A stretch of DNA of 6,725 bases from a candidate division TM6 bacterium UASB124 (GTDB lineage Bacteria > Babelota > Babeliae > Babelales > RVW-14). Made by a program: the position numbers and the translations under genes. The DNA lies in contig CAMBZK010000063.1 in assembly GCA_945872225.1 (NCBI GenBank), positions 1-6,725 of the forward strand, written 5' to 3'. Positions 1 through 5,309 of this stretch are shown here, piece after piece (positions within the stretch are counted from its first letter, which is position 1; every line of letters starts with the position of its first letter). A model generated the notes under the pieces. It had not been told where the DNA came from, searched no databases, and worked only from the letters and a program-made list of their open reading frames with translations.

Positions 1-1
1 T

Positions 2-124
2 ATACGTGCAAACATAAGAAAAGCAGCTATTAATGGCCTTTTTGAGCAGATTCAACTTGTAAAAATAAATCACATATATTGCTCTATTCATGCCAACCTG
101 GATAATGTAGGGACTATTCATTAG
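2..124 (+). CDS. C-terminal tail of an unidentified protein (5' truncated)
   Basis: An open frame enters from the left edge and gives 40 codons before a TAG at 122-124. No start codon is visible, so only the end of the protein is seen. The residues (AAINGLFEQIQLVKINHIYC in the middle, ending NVGTIH) show no motif I recognise. The case for a real gene is indirect. The frame is open from the edge, the peptide has an ordinary composition, and the stop lies 21 bases before the next start, a spacing that just accommodates that gene's ribosome binding site. The two are therefore probably co-transcribed. I assign no function. A chance open frame of 40 codons is possible in sequence of this composition. 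Confidence 0.5.
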   Translation: MRANIRKAAINGLFEQIQLVKINHIYCSIHANLDNVGTIH

Positions 125-131
125 CTATATT

Positions 132-136
132 AAGGA
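132..136 (+). promoter_or_regulatory. Ribosome binding site of the PfkB-family kinase
   Basis: AAGGA lies nine bases before the ATG at 146 and supports that start. A nearer ATG at 142 is in another frame and does not continue into a protein. Confidence 0.6.
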
Positions 137-145
137 ATTAAATGT

Positions 146-1264
146 ATGAATATTTTAACCATTGGCGGCGCCACACAAGATATTCTTTTACAATATGATG
201 GCATAGATCTCATGAGTATATCTCAACCACAAGGCACACAGTCGTATCTTTTATTTGAAGCAGGAGCAAAAATAGAAGTTGAGTCGATTACCCATCTTTC
301 AGGAGGCGGGGCAACCAATGTGGCTGTATCCTTTAGACGACAAGGCTTTTCTACTACTTGCATCTGTGCCGTTGGCAACGATGAGGCCAGTAAGCACATT
401 CTGCAAGATCTAGCACAGGAAAATGTGTGCACTAAGTACATAAAACAAATTCCCTCTGCCGCTACAGGCACATCCTATATTGTTACATCTTTGCATAATG
501 ACCGTACTATTTTTACCTACCGCGGTGCTAATACATTACTGAGCACGACCGATATCAATGAAGAAGTATTATCAAATGCTTCCTATATATATATAACGTC
601 ACTCAGTGGCAATGCTGCCCACACTTTACCCGCAATCACCAGCCTGGCAAAAAAACACTGTGTCCCTGTAGCAATTAATCCTGGCAAAAGCCAACTGGCG
701 AGTAACCCAGAAATACTTAAAGAGTCCTTAAAGGACGTCGACATTCTCATACTCAATAGCACTGAAGCAAAACAGCTCATGGCAACACTCACCAACTACG
801 ACAAATCCTTTCACCAAGCATTCAATGCTAGCTCAAGCAAAAATCCTTGCGCACTCAACCAACCAGACAATGCAGCATACTTACTAGATCAGCCCATCGC
901 CTGCCAAGGAATGTTTTTCAGCCTGCCTAATTTTTTTAGTACCATACTCAACATAGGGCCTCGGATTGTGGTAGTAACCAATGGCGCTAATGGCGTATAT
1001 GCTAGCTCAAAAAAAACTATGTATTTTCACCCAAGTATACGAGTTCCGGTAATAAATACGGTTGGCGCTGGTGATGCTTTTGGCTCTGCCTTCGTCGGCA
1101 GCCTTCTCAATGGCGCTACGATAGAAAAAGCCTTACAACATGGCATCATCAACAGCGCATCTGTCCTCTCTCACGTTGGTGCAAAGGCTGGCTTACTAAC
1201 GATGGCAACATTAGAAGAACAAGTGCAAAAAATTGACCTCACCATTAAAACATTTAATTTGTGA
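146..1264 (+). CDS. PfkB-family carbohydrate/nucleoside kinase
   Basis: A 372-residue soluble kinase of the ribokinase/PfkB family, which transfers the gamma-phosphate of ATP to a hydroxymethyl group of a sugar or nucleoside. The first signature is at residues 53-67 (GGGATNVAVSFRRQG). The N-x-x-E motif that helps bind Mg-phosphate is NSTE at 204-207. The VVVTNGANG strand-turn of the nucleotide site is at 275-283. The second signature is NTVGAGDAFGSAF, with anion-hole G307-A308-G309 and catalytic base D310. All catalytic elements look intact. The protein is longer than the usual 300-330 residues, mostly because of about 60 residues between NSTE and VVVTNG (roughly 212-270) that carry no family motif. 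The substrate cannot be read from sequence; ribokinase-like and adenosine kinase-like roles are both possible. A TA-rich stretch at 584-595 encodes YIYI inside a normal strand. The next gene begins seven bases after the stop. Confidence 0.93.
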   Translation: MNILTIGGATQDILLQYDGIDLMSISQPQGTQSYLLFEAGAKIEVESITHLSGGGATNVAVSFRRQGFSTTCICAVGNDEASKHILQDLAQENVCTKYIKQIPSAATGTSYIVTSLHNDRTIFTYRGANTLLSTTDINEEVLSNASYIYITSLSGNAAHTLPAITSLAKKHCVPVAINPGKSQLASNPEILKESLKDVDILILNSTEAKQLMATLTNYDKSFHQAFNASSSKNPCALNQPDNAAYLLDQPIACQGMFFSLPNFFSTILNIGPRIVVVTNGANGVYASSKKTMYFHPSIRVPVINTVGAGDAFGSAFVGSLLNGATIEKALQHGIINSASVLSHVGAKAGLLTMATLEEQVQKIDLTIKTFNL

Positions 1265-1271
1265 TACTATC

Positions 1272-2336
1272 ATGACATTTACCATCCCATTCATACACAA
1301 AAAGCGCTATTATTTGCTCCTACAAATAGATCTTTCAGGAATTACCTGCGCCATAGCACGCATGCAAAGAAAATCACTTGTTTTAGAAAGCGTTCAGCAA
1401 ACTACTTGTGCCAACAATGAAATATCACCTATGGGAATTGCCAACCCAACTAAAATAGCACACATTGCTCAGGCATTTCTCAGCAGTCAGCAGCTTGGAG
1501 AAAAAACCCCCATCATCTGCTTTTCTTCACTCTTAAACACGCTCGCTAGCCCTCAACAACAAGTTCTTCAGCACTTGTTATGCTTAAGCAAAATAAGCGG
1601 GCCTGTCACTGGGCTCTACAAAGGAGCTCCTATAACGCCTGAGGACAACCCTCCCCAAGCAGTGCCTTTTATACGTAGTGAATTAAGCAATTTAATAGAT
1701 GTAATCAACACCCCTGAAATCAAGCACTGGCAACAACGGCTTCTGGCATGCATTATCCTCATAATCACCCCACCACTCAGTGTCATCAGTTACCGGTTTT
1801 ACCAATCTTACTGCCTAAACGAGATCACCCAGCAAGAGAAACAGCTCAATAATTACCTGAACAAGCTAAAACCACGCGTACAAGAGACCAAAGGGCTTGA
1901 ACAAGAAAACAAAATTTTGAATGATCACATCACTATGATCAAAGATTTAACTGAAGAGCATGAAATTCCAGCACAAATTTGCCATACCATCGCAAAGCAC
2001 ATCCCCGAAAATACCTGGCTCACCACTATCAGAATTGGCGAAAAACCTCTTAACAACAACGCCAACGCCAAGCAAGCGGCAAAACAGCAGGCAAAACAAA
2101 TTCTCAACGAGGCCCTTCTTATTAAGAGCGTTCCGCTGCACATTGAAGGAAAAACAACAAACCCCGATGAGATTGGGATTTTTTTAGCAGACTTAACCTC
2201 AGCTATCCCAGGTAGCACCATGAGCATTGAGCACATCACACGCGCTCGCGCTTATGGAGAAAAGCTAGAAAAAAAGCCACGAGAAAGCATCCCCTACAAT
2301 TTCATACTCTCTGGGGTTCTCAAGATGAATGAGTAA
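1272..2336 (+). CDS. PilN/GspL-like bitopic membrane protein
   Basis: A 354-residue protein with the layout of a type IV pilus or type II secretion inner-membrane assembly protein. Residues 1-155 are predicted cytoplasmic and open with LLLQIDLSGITCAIAR, which resembles the first strand pair of actin-like PilM/GspL domains, but phosphate-binding motifs are not evident. One membrane helix follows (about 157-177, LLACIILIITPPLSVISY), then a heptad-like coiled coil (about 183-225). The periplasmic ferredoxin-like region contains the PilN-type IPENTWLTTI (244-253), an Ala/Lys/Gln-rich insert, LHIEGKT near 289 and a closing YNFILSGVLK strand. PilN normally anchors the PilM-PilN-PilO complex under the pilus; no pilO, pilP or pilQ follows here. 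I chose ATG 1272, seven bases after the kinase stop. A TTG at 1233 would add 13 residues and overlap the kinase. No strong ribosome binding site is visible, so coupling to the kinase is likely. The family match is by pattern only. Confidence 0.66.
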   Translation: MTFTIPFIHKKRYYLLLQIDLSGITCAIARMQRKSLVLESVQQTTCANNEISPMGIANPTKIAHIAQAFLSSQQLGEKTPIICFSSLLNTLASPQQQVLQHLLCLSKISGPVTGLYKGAPITPEDNPPQAVPFIRSELSNLIDVINTPEIKHWQQRLLACIILIITPPLSVISYRFYQSYCLNEITQQEKQLNNYLNKLKPRVQETKGLEQENKILNDHITMIKDLTEEHEIPAQICHTIAKHIPENTWLTTIRIGEKPLNNNANAKQAAKQQAKQILNEALLIKSVPLHIEGKTTNPDEIGIFLADLTSAIPGSTMSIEHITRARAYGEKLEKKPRESIPYNFILSGVLKMNE

Positions 2337-2393
2337 TACAACTTGTAAAAAAGTCATTAATTGACAAAAAGCCAGCATAAAAATTACTGCGAT

Positions 2394-2422
2394 TTGCCAG
2401 TAGATCGTTTTTCTGATAGCCT
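2394..2422 (+). promoter_or_regulatory. Candidate sigma-70-type promoter for rpsA-ndk
   Basis: TTGCCA (2394-2399) and TAGCCT (2417-2422) are separated by 17 bases, with an extended -10 TGA just before the second hexamer. Transcription would start near 2429 and leave a leader of about 45 bases. The match is imperfect. TTGACA at 2361-2366 is a perfect -35 box but has only a weak ATTACT partner 16 bases downstream, and the pair at 2430-2460 is another alternative. Confidence 0.35.
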
Positions 2423-2429
2423 GCTAGGG

Positions 2430-2460
2430 TTGTATTTTTTCATAAGTTTCACCATATAAC
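2430..2460 (+). promoter_or_regulatory. Alternative promoter just upstream of rpsA
   Basis: TATAAC at 2455-2460 is the best -10 hexamer in the leader (five of six consensus bases). Its possible -35, TTGTAT at 2430-2435, sits 19 bases away, longer than ideal. Used from here, the start site would fall near 2467 and give an almost leaderless message for the ATG at 2474. Confidence 0.28.
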
Positions 2461-2473
2461 CACGTTGGTTTAC

Positions 2474-4306
2474 ATGTTTAAACATAATAACAACGCTTTA
2501 CTTGCATCAAGTTTTCTTGATGAAGATTTGCAAGTAAGCGAAGAACAACGCGCAGAACTGGCCTCTTTGTATGAAGATTTTTCATCCAAATTCCAAGTTG
2601 GCAAAGTTGTTACCGGCAAGGTCATTTCTAAGGATAACGGCGGTGTTTTAATTAGCATCGATTACAAATCCGATGGCCTGATTCCAAATTATGAGTTCAC
2701 CGAACACGAACTCAAAAAAATTCATCTTAATGAAGCACTTGACGTTATGCTTGATCGTCTTGAAGACGAAAATGGCACCGTGGTACTTTCATACCAAAAA
2801 GCTAAAGCTATCAAGGCGTGGGAACGCATTGCTGAGCTTGCAGCTGCTGATGAACCAGTACGCGGTATGATTACGCATAAAGTTAAGGGTGGTTTGAGTG
2901 TTGACATTGGTATCCCTGCATTCTTGCCTGGATCACAAGTAGACACACAACGTGTAACGAATTTTGATCAATTTGTTGATCAAGAAGTTACTTGCAAGAT
3001 TCTTAAGGTAAACAAAAAACGCGGCAACGTTATCATTTCTCGCCGTAAGTACCTTGAAGAGCAGCGCGCAGAAGACAAGAAAAAAGCTCTTGAATTCATC
3101 GCTGACGAGCAAGTACTACAAGGTATCGTTAAAAACATCACCAGCTACGGCGTATTCGTCGACGTTGGCGGTATTGACGGCCTGTTGCACATTACCGATA
3201 TGTCATGGGGTCGCATTGCACATCCAAGCGAACTCGTACGCATTGGTGATACCATCACCGTTAAAGTGATTTCATTTGATAAGAAAAATGAAAAAATCTC
3301 CCTTGGCATGAAACAGCTTGCCCCAAATCCATGGGAACATGCTGATACCAAATATGCTATCGGCGCTAAAATCAAAGGTCGCATTTCAAGCATCACTGAC
3401 TACGGTCTTTTCGTAGAAGTTGAAAAAGGCGTAGAAGGCTTGGTGCATATCTCTGAAATTTCATGGACTGAGCGCATTACCAACCTTGGTAAGCACTACA
3501 ATGTAGGCGATGAAATCGAAGCGTTCGTTGTAGCGCTTGATAAAGAAAATCGACGCATGTCATTGAGCGTTAAACAGCTCAAAGAAGATCCATGGAAAGC
3601 TGTTGCAGAGCGCTTCAAAATTGGCGATAAGATCAAAGGCAAAATTACCAACATCACTGATTTTGGTATCTTTGTTCAGCTTATCGAAGGTGTTGACGGC
3701 CTTGTGCACATTTCAGACATCTCATGGACCGAACACGTTAGTCATCCAGGCGATCGCTACAAAAAAGCTGATCTGGTTGATGCGATTATTCTTTCACTTG
3801 ATCCTGAAAACCGCAAAATTTCACTTGGCATCAAGCAACTTGATAAAGATCCATGGACCAGCGTTGCAACTGAATATAAAGTTGGCGACATGGTTGATGG
3901 TACCGTTTCAAAGATCACCAATTTTGGGGCATTCGTGAAACTGGCAAGCGGCATTGAAGGGCTTGTGCATATTTCTGAGCTTTCAGAAAACAACGATGTT
4001 GAAAAAATCGAAGACATGCTCTCTATCGGCCAAGCCGTTAAGCTACGTGTTATCAAGGTAAGCCCAGAAGATCGTAAACTTGGCTTAAGCTTGAAAACAC
4101 AGCGTGAAGCATCAGAGCAGCAAGCTGCTCCTCGTGCTGAAAGCAAGCCTCGTGCCCCACGTGAACAACGTGAGCCACGCGAACCTCGCGAACAACGTGC
4201 TCCAAGAGAAAGAGAAGCATCTGCTCCTCAACAAAAAGAAGTAATGAGCAAAGGCTCATTGCAACAAGCTCTTGAAGAACATATGAAAAACAGTAAGGGC
4301 GAATAA
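2474..4306 (+). CDS. rpsA: 30S ribosomal protein S1, six S1 domains plus Arg/Pro/Glu-rich tail
   Basis: A 610-residue RNA-binding protein that helps the small ribosomal subunit capture and unfold mRNA. Six OB-fold S1 repeats are visible. The first, FQVGKVVTGKVISKDNGGVL, and the second, around residues 130-200 (AFLPGSQVD), are the divergent ribosome-docking type. Repeats three to six carry the RNA-binding pattern, for example ITSYGVFVDVGGIDGLLHIT, ITDYGLFVEV...GLVHISEISW, ITDFGIFVQL...GLVHISDISW and ITNFGAFVKL...GLVHISEL, each closing in a SLGxKQL-type strand. Length and domain count match proteobacterial-type S1. From about residue 542 the protein changes to a low-complexity tail rich in Arg, Pro, Glu and Gln, then ends in a short helical stretch (SLQQALEEHM). 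ATG 2474 is preferred over the in-frame TTG at 2465. Neither has a clear Shine-Dalgarno sequence, as is also known for rpsA in some bacteria. The stop TAA shares one base with the ndk start. Confidence 0.96.
   Translation: MFKHNNNALLASSFLDEDLQVSEEQRAELASLYEDFSSKFQVGKVVTGKVISKDNGGVLISIDYKSDGLIPNYEFTEHELKKIHLNEALDVMLDRLEDENGTVVLSYQKAKAIKAWERIAELAAADEPVRGMITHKVKGGLSVDIGIPAFLPGSQVDTQRVTNFDQFVDQEVTCKILKVNKKRGNVIISRRKYLEEQRAEDKKKALEFIADEQVLQGIVKNITSYGVFVDVGGIDGLLHITDMSWGRIAHPSELVRIGDTITVKVISFDKKNEKISLGMKQLAPNPWEHADTKYAIGAKIKGRISSITDYGLFVEVEKGVEGLVHISEISWTERITNLGKHYNVGDEIEAFVVALDKENRRMSLSVKQLKEDPWKAVAERFKIGDKIKGKITNITDFGIFVQLIEGVDGLVHISDISWTEHVSHPGDRYKKADLVDAIILSLDPENRKISLGIKQLDKDPWTSVATEYKVGDMVDGTVSKITNFGAFVKLASGIEGLVHISELSENNDVEKIEDMLSIGQAVKLRVIKVSPEDRKLGLSLKTQREASEQQAAPRAESKPRAPREQREPREPREQRAPREREASAPQQKEVMSKGSLQQALEEHMKNSKGE
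4150..4218 (+). repeat. Short imperfect repeats encoding the S1 tail
   Basis: This stretch encodes repeated PRE, PREQR and RAPRE units. CGTGAACAACGTG near 4160-4172 recurs as CGCGAACAACGTG at 4187-4199, a 27-base (nine-codon) shift. The copies differ mainly in third codon positions, so the repeat is kept at protein level and has drifted at DNA level. The unit is likely to vary in copy number between relatives. Confidence 0.7.
4294..4299 (+). promoter_or_regulatory. Ribosome binding site of ndk inside the end of rpsA
   Basis: TAAGGG lies six bases before the ATG at 4306, within the last codons of rpsA. With the TAATG stop/start overlap it indicates translation re-initiation from rpsA into ndk. 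Confidence 0.65.
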
Positions 4307-4713
4307 TGCAAACAACATTTGCTATTATCAAACCTGATGCTGTTGCGGCAAAAAATACCGGCAAGGTTATTGACCGCATTGAACACGAAGGCTTTAGCAT
4401 TGTTGGCATGAAGAAAATTCACATGTCACAAGCGCTTGCCGAGCAGTTCTATGCTGTTCATAGTGCTCGCCCATTTTTTGGCGAACTTGTTTCGTTCATG
4501 ACTTCAGGCCCATGCGTTTTGCTGGCTCTTCGTAAAGAAAATGCCATCGCCGCTTGGCGTGATTTGATGGGCGCAACTGACCCTGCAAAAGCTGCTCCAA
4601 ATACCATGCGTGCGGTATTTGGCACCAATGTTGGATCAAATGCAACCCATGGATCCGATGCGCCTGAAACTGCGCAAACAGAACTCAAGCTCTTCTTTCC
4701 AGAGCTTGTTTAA
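4306..4713 (+). CDS. ndk: Nucleoside diphosphate kinase
   Basis: A 135-residue cytosolic enzyme that moves the terminal phosphate from ATP to other nucleoside diphosphates through a phosphohistidine, balancing the NTP and dNTP pools. The start is TTFAIIKPDAV, with the conserved Lys 9 of the KPDAV motif. The Kpn-loop region is SARPFFGELVSFMTSGP. The nucleotide-site Arg lies in GATDPAKAAPNTMRAVFG. The active-site segment NATHGSDAPETA carries the phosphorylated histidine, H115. Length is normal for a bacterial Ndk, and the protein ends in the usual ELKLFFPE helix. One variation is PNTMRA where many family members have PGTIRG; the Arg itself is kept. The gene is tightly coupled to rpsA (one-base overlap) and its transcript ends at the hairpin immediately after its stop codon, so its dose is probably set by the rpsA promoter and growth rate. 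Confidence 0.97.
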   Translation: MQTTFAIIKPDAVAAKNTGKVIDRIEHEGFSIVGMKKIHMSQALAEQFYAVHSARPFFGELVSFMTSGPCVLLALRKENAIAAWRDLMGATDPAKAAPNTMRAVFGTNVGSNATHGSDAPETAQTELKLFFPELV

Positions 4714-4718
4714 AGATC

Positions 4719-4748
4719 AAAGGGCCGATGTCAAGTCGGCCCTTTTTT
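4719..4748 (+). terminator. Rho-independent terminator after ndk
   Basis: A ten-pair stem (AAAGGGCCGA at 4719-4728 with TCGGCCCTTT at 4736-4745) closes a seven-base loop (TGTCAAG). The T run overlaps the stem end and continues to 4748. The stem centre is G+C-rich. It begins six bases after the ndk stop, which fits the end of the rpsA-ndk transcript. On the opposite strand the hairpin is followed only by TTTGATC, so it should work mainly in the + direction. Confidence 0.92.
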
Positions 4749-4757
4749 ATTGCCCAT

Positions 4758-4764
4758 AAAGGAG
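4758..4764 (+). promoter_or_regulatory. Strong ribosome binding site of the DUF2177 gene
   Basis: AAAGGAG sits six bases before ATG 4771. It decides the start in favour of 4771 over the in-frame TTG at 4750, which lies in the terminator T run. Confidence 0.85.
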
Positions 4765-4770
4765 ATACTC

Positions 4771-5199
4771 ATGCAAAAAACATGGTTTCAGCGCTTCTCA
4801 AATACCGTATTTGTTGGTCTTGTTTTAGCAATATTAATTGATGTTGTTTGGATCAGTGCGATTGCAAAAAAAATCTACCTCCATGCTTTTTCAAGCATCA
4901 TGCTCAGCCCTGAACACATGGAACCTCACCAATGGATGGCCGCCATTATTGCCTGGCTTGTTCTTGTTGTTGGGATTGTCCTCTTTATTCTCCCGCAAAC
5001 ATCGTCGAAAAAACTTAAACACGCTGCTGGCTTGGGCGCTCTCTATGGCTTTGTTGTCTATGGCTCATATGAATTTACCAACTACGCTATTTTTAAACAC
5101 TGGCCCGTTAGTATTGTAGCTATTGACCTAGCCTGGGGATGCGTTTTTTGTGCAACGCTCACGGTCGCTTTAACCATGCTACAGGGTAAGTTAAAGTAA
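4771..5199 (+). CDS. DUF2177 family four-helix membrane protein
   Basis: A 142-residue integral membrane protein matching, by remembered pattern, the DUF2177 family of unknown function. Four hydrophobic helices are seen at about residues 11-31, 56-74, 85-105 and 113-136. The family's conserved polar residues lie in or beside them: D24 and W27 (LIDVVWISAIAKKIY) in helix one, the GALYGFVVYGSYEFTNYA segment in helix three with Y100, T103 and N104, then W111-P112, and D119, W122 and G123 (AIDLAWG) in helix four. Buried Asp and Asn residues suggest a transport or enzymatic role, but none is established. The length is slightly above the usual 130 or so. The gene begins 22 bases after a strong terminator and has an excellent ribosome binding site. 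The next gene starts 110 bases downstream, so it is likely a single-gene unit or one fed by readthrough. Confidence 0.82.
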   Translation: MQKTWFQRFSNTVFVGLVLAILIDVVWISAIAKKIYLHAFSSIMLSPEHMEPHQWMAAIIAWLVLVVGIVLFILPQTSSKKLKHAAGLGALYGFVVYGSYEFTNYAIFKHWPVSIVAIDLAWGCVFCATLTVALTMLQGKLK

Positions 5200-5237
5200 T
5201 AGCCACAATAAAAAACCTATCAAAAAGATCGTCATTG

Positions 5238-5306
5238 AGCCCTTATTTGCCATTTTTACTCTCTATGCTACCATGCTGCTTTGGCATTAAAACCTAGCTA
5301 AGGGCT
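5238..5306 (+). repeat. Inverted repeat flanking the leader of the MutS-like gene
   Basis: AGCCCTTA at 5238-5245 is exactly complementary to TAAGGGCT at 5299-5306. Beyond a one-base bulge the match continues with TTG (5235-5237) against CAA (5308-5310). The right arm contains the AAGGG ribosome binding site. If both arms are in one transcript the site would be sequestered; alternatively the arms could be a widely spaced operator. The arms are short and the 53-base loop is long, so chance is possible. Confidence 0.35.
5247..5274 (+). promoter_or_regulatory. Candidate promoter of the MutS-like gene
   Basis: TTGCCA (5247-5252) and TACCAT (5269-5274) are 16 bases apart. They are the best hexamer pair I found between the DUF2177 stop and the next start. 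The transcript would begin near 5281, leaving a leader of about 30 bases. Only moderate consensus agreement. Confidence 0.33.
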
Positions 5307-5309
5307 TCA

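Noticed and set aside
584..595. (TA)6 tract as a phase-variation slippage site
   Set aside because: It is short, encodes YIYI in an expected strand of the kinase, and a six-unit dinucleotide run is common by chance in sequence of this composition.
1233..1271. TTG start for the PilN-like gene giving 13 extra residues
   Set aside because: It would overlap the end of the kinase, and the added residues do not resemble family members; ATG 1272 is simpler.
1925..2239. Overlapping open frames on both strands within the PilN-like gene
   Set aside because: They have no motifs and no ribosome binding sites, and they lie wholly inside a frame with a consistent membrane-protein layout.
2384..2412. Terminator after the PilN-like gene (TTACTG...CAGTA followed by TTTTT)
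   Set aside because: The stem is only five pairs with an eight-base loop, and the T run is separated by several bases, so it is too weak to call.
2631..4090. Internal repeats in rpsA as evidence of a recent tandem duplication
   Set aside because: They are the normal S1 domain repeats of the family and are well diverged at DNA level.
4150..4218. Repeats at the end of rpsA as a CRISPR or intergenic repeat array
   Set aside because: The units are coding, in frame, contiguous without spacers and differ at third codon positions.
3757..4409. Long minus-strand open frames opposite rpsA and ndk (3757-4146 and 4053-4409)
   Set aside because: They mirror strongly conserved S1 and Ndk coding sequence. 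Their translations are low in recognisable motifs and rich in Ser/Leu, as expected from antisense reading.
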